From Burkholderiales bacterium (GTDB lineage Bacteria > Pseudomonadota > Gammaproteobacteria > Burkholderiales > Casimicrobiaceae): DNA of 6,691 bases. The translations under genes and the position numbers were made by a program. Below are positions 1 to 6,691 of the stretch, piece by piece. The notes below the pieces were generated by a model that saw only the letters and a list, made by a program, of their open reading frames with translations, did no database searches and was not told the DNA's origin. How positions within the stretch are numbered: the first letter of the stretch is position 1; each line of letters begins with the position of its first letter. The DNA is taken from the NCBI GenBank assembly GCA_025935435.1, contig JAICVH010000136.1, forward strand, positions 1 to 6,691. Reading direction: 5' to 3'.

Positions 1-3000
1 CGACACGACGCCCGCGCGCCGTTCGGCAGCAACGCGGTCGGCATACCGCGCCCACCACTGCGCCACCTGCACGGCGTGCCGTGAATCGCGGTCTGGATTG
101 CGCGACTGGCGCTCGATGCGCCGGCCCAGCGCCTGCAGGTAGCGCGGAATGTGGTGCAGCATCTCCCAGGGCGTCTCGGTGAAGAACCCCGGATGCACGA
201 GCGCGTCGCGCTGCTGGCGGATTTCGGCGGCGAGCATCCGTTGCGTGGCCGGCATGCCGGCGAGCGTGCGCGACAGCGCCTGGTATTCGGTGGCGATTGC
301 GCCGAGCATCCGCATCGCGCTTTCTGCAACCGCCGGCAACCTTGCGCGAGCGCGCTTCACTTGCGCCGTGAACGCGTCGCGATCGCGCGGCAGCGGATCG
401 TCTCCGATGTAAGCACGGTCGATCACCGCGTCATGCACGTCCGGCTGCAGGCGCTCGAGCGGGATCGCGCCACGCAGCGCGAGATGCACGGCGTTCCACG
501 AAGCCGCGTTCGCTGCCGTGGGGGCTCGTGCAGCGCCAAGTTGAAGCGCGATCAGACGCTTGACGCCCTCGCGCGTCGCAGCCTCCGCGGCAGCACGCGT
601 ATCGAGGAGCCGGAGCGAGACGGCATCGCCGTCGTCCACCAACGCCGGATAGCCGGTCAACCGCTCCGCTCCGCGTCGCGTCGTCAGCGTCTCGGGCAAT
701 GCGCCGAAATTCCAGTCGCGGATGTCCTTGCGTTCGAACGCGGGATCCTGCTCGGCGAACGACAACTGCGCCGCTTCGCGCAGTCGCTGCTGCAGCGCGG
801 TCAGATCGCGATCCATCGCGAGCTCTTCGCCGGCGGCATCGACGACCCGCACATTGATGCGCAAATGCGGCGGAAGGTCCGGTACGTCGAACGCGGACGC
901 GGCGGGCGCGTCACCGAGGCGCATCGCGACGAAATCGCGCAACGCATCGGACACCGTCTGTCCCGGTTTGCGCGGTTGTTCCAGGAACGCGGTGACCGTG
1001 TCGGGAAGGGGTATCAGCCGGTTGCGAAACGCCTTCGGCAGCGCCTTCAATGTCAACGTGACCTTGTCGCGGATCAGTCCCGGCACGAGCCACGACAGCG
1101 TGGCTCCATCCACTTGGTTGAGCCTGGCGAGCGGCACGGTCAACGTCAGGCCATCGAGCGGATGCCCCGGTGCGAACCGATACACCAGCGGAAAGTCGCC
1201 GCCGGCAATGTGCATCGTTTCCGGAAACAGCGCCTCGGTCACCGCGAGCGCTGCGTGGCGCATCAACGTCTCTCGCGTCAGGAAAAGTTGTCGTGGCGCG
1301 CGCCGCTCGCTCGACCGGCGCCAGCGCTCGAACGTCGCACGCGAATGAACGTCGGCAGGGATCCGCTCCGCGTAGAAGGCGGCGATCACGTCGTCGTCCA
1401 CGAGAACGTCTTCACGACGCGCTTTCTGTTCGAGCGCAGTGACGTCGGCAATCAACGCGCGATTGTGTACGGCGAACGGCGCTTCGACGCCGAGCTCGTC
1501 GGCAACGAGCGCCTCGCGGATGAAGACGTCACGCGCCGCTTCCGGCGCAATCGGCCCATAGACGACCGGCCGGCGTGCGACGAGCGTCAATCCGTAAAGT
1601 TGCACGCGCTCGCTTGCCACCACTTCACCGCGTGTCCGATCCCAGTGCGCATCGAAGTACTCGCGAGCGACGCGATCGCCTGCTACGGCTTCGATCCACT
1701 CCGGCTCGATGCGCGCCGCGCAGCGTGCGAACAGCCGCGTCGTTTGCGTCAGCTCGGCGGCCAGCACCCATTTCGGTGTCTTCCTTGCGAGACCGGATCC
1801 GGGGTGCAGGAAGAACCGGATGCCGCGCGCCCCATCGTACTGGCCGCCAAGCGTCGCCGCCGGCTCCGACCGCGTGCCGATATTGCCGAGCAGCCCCGCA
1901 AGCAGCGCACGGTGGATCGTCGCGTAGCGCGCTGCGTCGATCTCCGCGGGCAGCCGCGGATCGACGTTCCATCCGGCCTCGTTCAGCACGGCGACGAGTT
2001 GTGCATGCACGTCGCGCCACTCGACCATCCGCAGGAAGGACACGAAGTGCGCGCGGCACGCGTCGACGCGGCGGCGATGCGACAGCGCCATTTGCGCAGG
2101 GCTCGCAAAGAACTCCCACAGCGCGATCAACGACAGGAAATCGGAACGTTCGTCGCGAAACTGCAGGTGCGCCTGGTCGGCAGCCTGCGCGCGTTCGAGC
2201 GGTCGCTCGCGTGGATCGGGAACCGATAGCGCGCTCGCGATGACGAGCGTTTCGGCGAGGCAACCACTGTCACGTCCGGCGAGCACGATGCGACCGATGC
2301 GGGGATCGAGCGGCAGCCGGGCGAGCGCGCGGCCGCGCGGCGTCAGCGCACGATCGGCATCGACCGCCTCGAGTTCCTGCAGCAGTTGATAGCCGTCGGC
2401 GATCGCTCGCGGCAGCGGCGGGTCGACGAACGGGAACGCGTCGACCTCGCCGAGACCGAGCGCGGCCATCTGGAGGATGACGGACGCGAGCGAGCTGCGC
2501 AGGATTTCCGGGTCCGGATAAGGCGGCCGCGCCGCGAAATCGTCCTCGCCGTACAGGCGCACGCAAATGCCGTTTTGCACGCGCCCGCACCGGCCCGCGC
2601 GCTGGTTCGCGGATGCCTGCGCGATCTTTTCGATCTGCAGCAGCGTCGTCTTGTTGCGTACCGAATAGCGCTTGATGCGGGCGAGTCCGCTGTCGATGAC
2701 ATAACGAATGCCCGGAACGGTCAGCGACGTCTCCGCCACGTTGGTGGCGAGCACGATCCGCCGACCCTGCGACGGCGTGAACACCCGCTGTTGCGCGTCG
2801 ACGCTCAAGCGTGCGAAGAGCGGCAGGATCTCGATGCTCGCGGCGTAAGGCCGGCGTGCGAGCGCACGCTGCAGCACGTCCGCCGTTTCGCGGATTTCAC
2901 GTTCACCCGGCAGGAACACCAGGATGTCGCCGGGGCCTTCGCGCCACAGCGTTTCCGCGGCGCCGGCGATCGCTTCCTCGAGTTCTTCCTCGTCGTCCGC

Positions 3001-3657
3001 TTCGGCGTCCCCCGAGACCAGCGGTCGATAGCGCACCTCGACCGGGTACAGGCGCCCGGAAACGGTGATTACGGGCGCCGGTCCGCGCGCCGTCGCGAAA
3101 TGCGCGGCAAAGCGTTCGGCGTCGATCGTCGCCGACGTGATGACGACGCGCAGCGCGGGGCGCCGTGCCACGAGGCGCTTCAGGTAGCCGAGCAGGAAGT
3201 CGATGTTCAGACTGCGCTCGTGCGCCTCGTCGACGATGATCGTGTCGTAACGCGCAAGCTCGCGGTCGCGCTGCGTTTCTGCAAGCAGGATGCCGTCGGT
3301 CATCACCTTCACGTAGGCATCCGGACGCGTGCGATCGGTGAAGCGAACCTTGTAACCGACGTCGGTCCCGAGCGGCGTGCCGAGTTCCTGCGCGATCCGC
3401 GCTGCGACGGCGCGCGCCGCGATGCGGCGCGGCTGCGTATGTCCGATCAGGCCGCGTTCACCGCGACCCGCTTCGAGACAGATTTTCGGCAGCTGCGTCG
3501 TCTTGCCGGAACCGGTTTCGCCCGACACGATGACGACCGCGTGCTCGCGAATCGCGCGCGCGATGTCGGCCGCGCGCTGCGATACCGGCAGTTCGGGCGG
3601 ATACGTGACGCGCGGCTTCGCGCGGATGCGAGCGAGCAGGCGGTCAGGCGTCGACAT
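1..3657 (-). CDS. hrpA: ATP-dependent DEAH-box RNA helicase HrpA (3' end beyond left edge)
   Basis: The frame was read codon by codon from the ATG at 3657 to base 1: 1219 codons without a stop. Visible helicase motifs are Walker A GETGSGKT (46-53), TQPRR (74-78), DEAH (143-146), SAT (175-177), TNVAETS (305-311) and QRAGRCGR (352-359), giving two RecA-like domains at about 25-375. A winged-helix/HA2 region follows (about 390-510), then an OB-like fold with PGSG..KTPKWV (about 570-665) and the long C-terminal DUF3418 region typical of HrpA. Family knowledge: a cytoplasmic RNA-dependent ATPase acting in mRNA processing and on stalled translation. Compared with E. coli HrpA (about 1300 residues), roughly 50 N-terminal residues are absent and about 40 C-terminal residues lie off the window. 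Start choice: an in-frame TGA at 3672-3670 bounds the frame, and conserved sequence (VTYPPELPVS) begins at residue 17, so the ATG at 3657 is the only good start. It has no Shine-Dalgarno sequence. The gene follows the protease gene on the same strand, separated only by the inverted-repeat element. Confidence 0.96.
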   Translation of the reverse strand, partial: MSTPDRLLARIRAKPRVTYPPELPVSQRAADIARAIREHAVVIVSGETGSGKTTQLPKICLEAGRGERGLIGHTQPRRIAARAVAARIAQELGTPLGTDVGYKVRFTDRTRPDAYVKVMTDGILLAETQRDRELARYDTIIVDEAHERSLNIDFLLGYLKRLVARRPALRVVITSATIDAERFAAHFATARGPAPVITVSGRLYPVEVRYRPLVSGDAEADDEEELEEAIAGAAETLWREGPGDILVFLPGEREIRETADVLQRALARRPYAASIEILPLFARLSVDAQQRVFTPSQGRRIVLATNVAETSLTVPGIRYVIDSGLARIKRYSVRNKTTLLQIEKIAQASANQRAGRCGRVQNGICVRLYGEDDFAARPPYPDPEILRSSLASVILQMAALGLGEVDAFPFVDPPLPRAIADGYQLLQELEAVDADRALTPRGRALARLPLDPRIGRIVLAGRDSGCLAETLVIASALSVPDPRERPLERAQAADQAHLQFRDERSDFLSLIALWEFFASPAQMALSHRRRVDACRAHFVSFLRMVEWRDVHAQLVAVLNEAGWNVDPRLPAEIDAARYATIHRALLAGLLGNIGTRSEPAATLGGQYDGARGIRFFLHPGSGLARKTPKWVLAAELTQTTRLFARCAARIEPEWIEAVAGDRVAREYFDAHWDRTRGEVVASERVQLYGLTLVARRPVVYGPIAPEAARDVFIREALVADELGVEAPFAVHNRALIADVTALEQKARREDVLVDDDVIAAFYAERIPADVHSRATFERWRRSSERRAPRQLFLTRETLMRHAALAVTEALFPETMHIAGGDFPLVYRFAPGHPLDGLTLTVPLARLNQVDGATLSWLVPGLIRDKVTLTLKALPKAFRNRLIPLPDTVTAFLEQPRKPGQTVSDALRDFVAMRLGDAPAASAFDVPDLPPHLRINVRVVDAAGEELAMDRDLTALQQRLREAAQLSFAEQDPAFERKDIRDWNFGALPETLTTRRGAERLTGYPALVDDGDAVSLRLLDTRAAAEAATREGVKRLIALQLGAARAPTAANAASWNAVHLALRGAIPLERLQPDVHDAVIDRAYIGDDPLPRDRDAFTAQVKRARARLPAVAESAMRMLGAIATEYQALSRTLAGMPATQRMLAAEIRQQRDALVHPGFFTETPWEMLHHIPRYLQALGRRIERQSRNPDRDSRHAVQVAQWWARYADRVAAERRAGVVS

Positions 3658-3690
3658 CGAAAAGTAGGGTCAGACTCGACTTCTTGTCGC
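3655..3690 (-). promoter_or_regulatory. Unusual hrpA translation start: hairpin-borne leader without Shine-Dalgarno
   Basis: On the minus strand the bases just before the hrpA ATG read CCCTACTTTTCG. They contain no purine-rich ribosome site at the usual 5-9 base spacing. The nearest candidate, AAGAAG at 3685-3680, is about 22 bases upstream, which is too far. The leader is the 3' arm of the inverted repeat, whose foot (3659) lies one base from the start codon, so a ribosome footprint would overlap a potential 24-base-pair stem. Initiation may depend on ribosomes arriving from the upstream gene, whose TGA (3748-3746) sits at the opposite foot of the same stem, or may simply be weak. No convincing -35/-10 promoter was seen in the element. 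Confidence 0.5.
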
Positions 3691-3747
3691 AAACGCGGCG
3701 CACCTCGCCTGATGCGTCCGGAAAAGTCGAGTCTGACCCTACTTTTC
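3659..3747. repeat. REPIN-like inverted-repeat element (89 bases)
   Basis: Two perfect 24-base inverted arms lie at 3659-3682 and 3724-3747, around a 41-base centre (3683-3723). Each arm, read inward, starts GAAAA and contains the core GTAGGGTCAGACTCGAC. The pairing fails immediately outside both arms (C3658 against A3748) and at the first inner pair (C3683 against A3723). A GTAG tetranucleotide near the outer end followed by a weak imperfect palindrome, in two inverted copies, is the layout known for REP/REPIN elements moved by RAYT transposases (IS200-like, Y1 tyrosine family). No transposase is encoded here, so it would be mobilised in trans. Both strands end in an ACTTTTC tract, so the hairpin could also weaken transcription in either direction, although its loop is long for an intrinsic terminator. 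The palindrome is certain; the REPIN assignment is inferred from structure and needs genome-wide copies. Confidence 0.85.
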
Positions 3748-6691
3748 AGGCAGCAGCCGGCGGTGCGTCGCGCCGAAGGTAGTGCGTGAGCCAGACGGCC
3801 ATCGCGATCGTCGCGGCGGCGTCGGCGCTGAACGGCAGCCACGCACTCGCCTGCGCAGCCTTGATGACACCGGTCATCAGCACGACGGTCGCGGCGTACG
3901 CGGGCACGAGGCGCGCGTCGTAGCGAAGCAGCAACAGCAGCACCGACGCCGCTGCGACACCGGCGATGATGCCGGAGACGAGCGCGCCGGCCAGGTTGCT
4001 GCGTCCCTGCACGAGCGCCGCCGCGCATTCGAGCGCGACGACGACGATGACCGCAAGCCAGAGCCGCTGCGAAAATCCGCGCGTCAGCCGCGAAACGACG
4101 TACACGACGAAGAGCTCGAGGCTCGCGAACGCGAGAAACGCGAACCCGGACAGCAGGCCGCCCGCGAACGGTAGCGCCAGCGATTCCCATGCCGACGGCG
4201 GCCAGCGCGGCTGGTCCGGCGTCGCGAGCGCACTGAGCGCCACCTGAACGCCGACGACGAACGCCCCGGCGGCGATCGCGGCAACCGTTGCAGGCCAGCG
4301 ACCGATGCGTGCAAGCGGCGGCGCCATCCGCGCACCGAACGCACCCACCCCGGCGCACAATCCGGCGAGCAGTGCGCCGAGGAGCGCGGCCGCCAGGCCG
4401 CCCAGGACCTTGGTCGTCAGTTGCGTCGCCAGCGGCTCGGTCGTCGACAGACGCATCGCAACCGCAGGCCACCCGTTCAACGCCGACAGCGCGGCGATCG
4501 CGAACGTCGCGATGAACACGATCCGCAACAACCGCGTGTCGACGCGATGCCGTATCCAGCCGACGATGCCGACGACCAGCGCCGCGAGACCCGCCGCGAA
4601 GAAGACGACGACCGCTGCGAGTCCGATCACCTGCAGGCGGTTGTCGCGTTCGCGCTCGCTGCGCGTCCACGTCTCCGGCACGTGGACGAAACGCCCGGCG
4701 CCGGCGACCTCGTCGCCCGCGATCGTGACCGCATAGCGCGCTTCGCCGCCGGCACCGACGACCGCACGGCGGTCGCCGAACACGAACGACCAGTCGGTGC
4801 GCGCCGGACGCTGTTGCTCGTCGGCCGCGATGCGCTCGAGCGCGGTCGCGTCGACGCCGAAACGCGCCCTCAGCGCGCGCTCTGCCAGCGCCTGCGCTGC
4901 CTCGCGCGAAAGGCGTGCACCTGCGCGCTGCTCCGGCAGCGTGTGCACGAGCGCGCGCACGTTGCGATCGTCGGTGATCGTGACACGCCACTCCTCGGCG
5001 CGCTCGACGACATCGCCGTCGAACATCGCATAGCGCACTTCCCATACCGGCGGCGCGAGGATCGTCCCGAGCAGCCGTCGATACGCTTCGGCGCCCGCTT
5101 CTCGCCAGACGAACTTGTGCCACGTCCATTGCGCAGCCTCTTCGCTTGCGAGCTTCACCGCGGCAAAGCGCCGCCATTGCGGGCCGAGCTGGATGCCCTG
5201 CGCAGCCAGCGCGGCATCCGCTGCGGCGATGGCCTCGGCGCGATCGAGATGCAACGGCGGAACGTCGGCGTGGAACGGCGCAAGCAGCGCCCACGCGACC
5301 ACGCCCGCGATCCCGAGCAACGGCAACGCGCGCTGGAACGCCGATGACAACCGGCCGGCGGCAAGCGCGTGGGCCGTCGGGCGGTCGTTGCCTGGCGCAT
5401 CGGCGCGCCACGCAGCGTTCCACATGCGGTCCGGAAACTCGCGCCATGCACCCGACTGCCAACGCCGCGCGACGACGATCGCAAGCGGCACCAGCGCGGC
5501 GGCGATGACGAGCGCCTGCTGCACACGCGCGCCCGGCGCGTCGACGAGGAACACCGGAATGGAAAACAGCGAGAGGTCGAACGTCGCGTGCAGCAGGATC
5601 GTCGGCAGCAGGCCGAAGCGCAGGTAGATGAGCGCCCAGACGATCGACGGCAACAGCAGCTCGACCGGTCGCGAGTACGCGGGAAAGCCGGGGTAATTTG
5701 CGTGCGCCCCGCCGAACACGAGCGCCTGCAGCACCACCGCGATCACGATGCCGAGCGTGCGCCGGCCGAAACGCGCGCCGATCAACGCGCCGAGCGACAG
5801 CGGGATCGCGCGGAAGACGCACTCTTCCATGAAGCCCGCCTGCAGCGATATTGCGATCGGCGACAGCGCCGGTACGGCGGAGCCGAGGATGTTCGGATCG
5901 GTCAGCACTTCCGACGGTTGCCACCAGCCCAACCACCGATTCGTCGCGTAGTAGAACGCCGCCACGAGCGCAAGCTCGAGCGGCACGAACAGGTAACCGC
6001 CGAGCGTGCGCCCCAGCACTTGCGGCGATGCGGCGCCTTCACGCGACCACAACCGCCACAGCTGCGGATGATGCGGAAACGCGCGCCGCGTCAGACTTTC
6101 AGCGGCCATGAACACCAGTGCGTACGCGAGACCGCCGGCGATGGCGATCAGCACGGCCATGCCCCCTTGCTTGGCCCAGAACGTCGTCGCCGTTTCGGTC
6201 GTATCCGCGCCGAACCAGGCCGTGCCCGACGACGCCAGCGATGCGAGAGCGAGCAGGGTGCCGACGATCAATCCTGCGACAACCGGCGGGCGCCACAGCA
6301 GCCAGTGCCGGCGCGCAAGCCACAGCACGGCGAGGATGCAGCCGCCAATGCCGTACAGCACGCCCGCCGAAATGCTCGCCAGCGCAGCGATCAGGTTGTT
6401 CGCGCTGCGCAGTTCCTGGTAGCGGCGACCGAACGCTTCCGGTACGTGCACGAACGGCGCGACGCCGGTCAGTTCGTCGCCGGAGACGGCGAGCAGCAAC
6501 CGAACGCGCGCATCGCCGAGCGGCTCGGGGCGCTCGTACGTGAAGCTGTGGTCGACCCGGCCGGACGTCTGCGTCTGCTGCGACTGCTCGAGCAGCCGAT
6601 ACGGCGCGAGATCGATGCGCCAATCGTCGCGTGCGCGCGTTTCCGCGATCGCGCGCGCCTCGCCAGCATCGAGCGCCTTGCGTGCGACATC
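3746..6691 (-). CDS. Tandem-duplicated CPBP family intramembrane metalloprotease (5' end beyond right edge)
   Basis: The frame is open from the right edge to the TGA at 3748-3746, 981 residues (numbered here from base 6691). An in-frame TTG at 6499 is not the start, because homologous coding continues upstream to the edge. Order: an extramembrane domain ending in FVHVPE (80-85); membrane segments from about 101; the CPBP core with the EExxxR motif EECVFR (289-294), FGGAH (H330) and HATFD (H368, D372); a membrane segment at about 456-472; a second extramembrane domain (about 481-674) ending in FVHVPE (668-673); then some eight or nine more membrane segments to the C-terminus. Family knowledge: CPBP proteins are glutamate/histidine intramembrane proteases related to Rce1. 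The substrate is unknown. By comparison of the two halves I infer that about 110-140 N-terminal residues are missing from the window. The stop codon is shared with the edge of the inverted-repeat element, and hrpA follows on the same strand. Family confident; biological role unknown. Confidence 0.9.
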   Translation of the reverse strand, partial: DVARKALDAGEARAIAETRARDDWRIDLAPYRLLEQSQQTQTSGRVDHSFTYERPEPLGDARVRLLLAVSGDELTGVAPFVHVPEAFGRRYQELRSANNLIAALASISAGVLYGIGGCILAVLWLARRHWLLWRPPVVAGLIVGTLLALASLASSGTAWFGADTTETATTFWAKQGGMAVLIAIAGGLAYALVFMAAESLTRRAFPHHPQLWRLWSREGAASPQVLGRTLGGYLFVPLELALVAAFYYATNRWLGWWQPSEVLTDPNILGSAVPALSPIAISLQAGFMEECVFRAIPLSLGALIGARFGRRTLGIVIAVVLQALVFGGAHANYPGFPAYSRPVELLLPSIVWALIYLRFGLLPTILLHATFDLSLFSIPVFLVDAPGARVQQALVIAAALVPLAIVVARRWQSGAWREFPDRMWNAAWRADAPGNDRPTAHALAAGRLSSAFQRALPLLGIAGVVAWALLAPFHADVPPLHLDRAEAIAAADAALAAQGIQLGPQWRRFAAVKLASEEAAQWTWHKFVWREAGAEAYRRLLGTILAPPVWEVRYAMFDGDVVERAEEWRVTITDDRNVRALVHTLPEQRAGARLSREAAQALAERALRARFGVDATALERIAADEQQRPARTDWSFVFGDRRAVVGAGGEARYAVTIAGDEVAGAGRFVHVPETWTRSERERDNRLQVIGLAAVVVFFAAGLAALVVGIVGWIRHRVDTRLLRIVFIATFAIAALSALNGWPAVAMRLSTTEPLATQLTTKVLGGLAAALLGALLAGLCAGVGAFGARMAPPLARIGRWPATVAAIAAGAFVVGVQVALSALATPDQPRWPPSAWESLALPFAGGLLSGFAFLAFASLELFVVYVVSRLTRGFSQRLWLAVIVVVALECAAALVQGRSNLAGALVSGIIAGVAAASVLLLLLRYDARLVPAYAATVVLMTGVIKAAQASAWLPFSADAAATIAMAVWLTHYLRRDAPPAAA
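4670..5251 (-). other. Second extramembrane domain (repeat B, complete)
   Basis: Residues about 481-674 form a hydrophilic block of roughly 190 residues between two membrane segments. It begins HLDRAEAIAAADAALAAQG, passes through WEVRYAMFDGDVVERAEEW and a helix (LSREAAQALAERALRARFGV), and ends with the RTDWSFVF strand pair and FVHVPE. It is the full-length counterpart of the domain at the right edge. Its position between membrane segments suggests that it lies on one face of the membrane and may sense a ligand or restrain the protease core. That role is inference. Confidence 0.65.
5552..5887 (-). other. CPBP (CAAX protease-like) catalytic core within the membrane protease
   Basis: Residues about 269-380 of the visible protein hold the three signature blocks in the right order and hydrophobic setting. 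They are the paired glutamates E289-E290 with R294 (EExxxR), H330 in FGGAHAN, and H368-x3-D372 in LLHATFD. The last block has Asp where many family members have Asn or Asp. All expected metal-ligand and catalytic positions are present, so this half should be an active protease. The short segment between the second and third blocks (YPGFPAYSRPVE) is probably a loop between membrane helices. Confidence 0.85.
6437..6691 (-). other. First extramembrane domain (repeat A, N-terminally cut)
   Basis: Residues 1-85 of the visible protein are hydrophilic and end with VSGDELTGVAPFVHVPE just before a membrane segment. The end matches the later domain, which reads TIAGDEVAGAGRFVHVPE. The stretch before it also aligns in character (RVDHSFTYERPE against RTDWSFVFGDRR). 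The fold resembles a PepSY-like two-layer domain in its pattern of short strands around a DW/DHSF motif, but that is only a guess. Only the C-terminal part is in the window. Confidence 0.65.

Noticed and set aside
151..2229. 692-codon open frame on the plus strand
   Set aside because: It lies wholly antisense to hrpA with the same codon boundaries. High-GC codon use rarely produces stops in that frame. The translation is Arg/Gln/His-rich without recognisable domains, while the minus strand reads as an intact HrpA.
3683..3723. Possible small gene or structured RNA in the centre of the element
   Set aside because: It is only 41 bases long, with short weak internal pairings and no credible start and ribosome site. 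Nothing beyond a spacer can be supported.
3659..3747. Reading the inverted repeat as an ordinary Rho-independent terminator of the protease gene
   Set aside because: The 41-base loop and the short, interrupted T-tract are poor for an intrinsic terminator. The stop codon lies inside the stem, and the arms have a REP-like layout. A weak terminating effect remains possible.
2386..3789. 467-codon open frame on the plus strand crossing the inverted repeat
   Set aside because: It is antisense to hrpA, runs through the non-coding element and into the end of the protease gene, and has an Arg-rich composition without domains. It is a shadow frame.
4421..5347. 308-codon open frame on the plus strand
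   Set aside because: It is antisense to the protease gene, Arg/Asp-rich and without recognisable motifs, while the opposite strand carries a coherent membrane protein.
3447..5936. 829-codon minus-strand frame overlapping both genes
   Set aside because: It is out of frame with both the protease and hrpA and spans the element. Its product is extremely Arg/Ala-rich, as expected from a frame-shifted reading of GC-rich genes.

Overview
The window holds two large protein genes on the minus strand, both cut off by the window edges, and one small repeat element between them. Base composition is strongly GC-rich, and the codon bias leaves very long open frames on the opposite strand. The downstream protein is a clear HrpA of the proteobacterial type, so a high-GC proteobacterium is likely. 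A betaproteobacterium is my best guess, but the order cannot be fixed from this sequence.

Layout in the direction of transcription (right to left): bases 6691-3746 encode most of a long membrane protein with a CPBP (CAAX protease / bacteriocin-processing, Abi-type) intramembrane metalloprotease core; its N-terminus lies beyond the right edge. Bases 3747-3659 are an 89-base element with perfect 24-base inverted terminal arms around a 41-base centre, organised like a REPIN (two inverted REP sequences). Bases 3657-1 encode nearly all of the DEAH-box RNA helicase HrpA; I estimate that only about 40 C-terminal residues lie beyond the left edge.

The most notable point is the junction. The element fills the whole gap between the two genes. 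The stop codon of the protease gene is built from one flanking base plus the first two bases of the element, and the hrpA ATG begins one base after the element ends. Deleting the 89 bases in silico gives T-GATG, a stop/start overlap (TGATG) typical of translationally coupled operon genes. The simplest reading is that the two genes once overlapped by one base and that a REPIN-like element inserted precisely in the overlap, leaving both reading frames intact but giving hrpA a hairpin leader without a Shine-Dalgarno sequence.

The membrane protein is also unusual in being built as a tandem duplication. Each half has an extramembrane domain ending in the same FVHVPE motif, followed by a group of membrane segments. 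The first half carries the protease residues; the corresponding part of the second half appears to have lost them. No RNA genes, CRISPR arrays, transposase genes or defence systems were seen, and no stretch over 300 bases lacks a gene.
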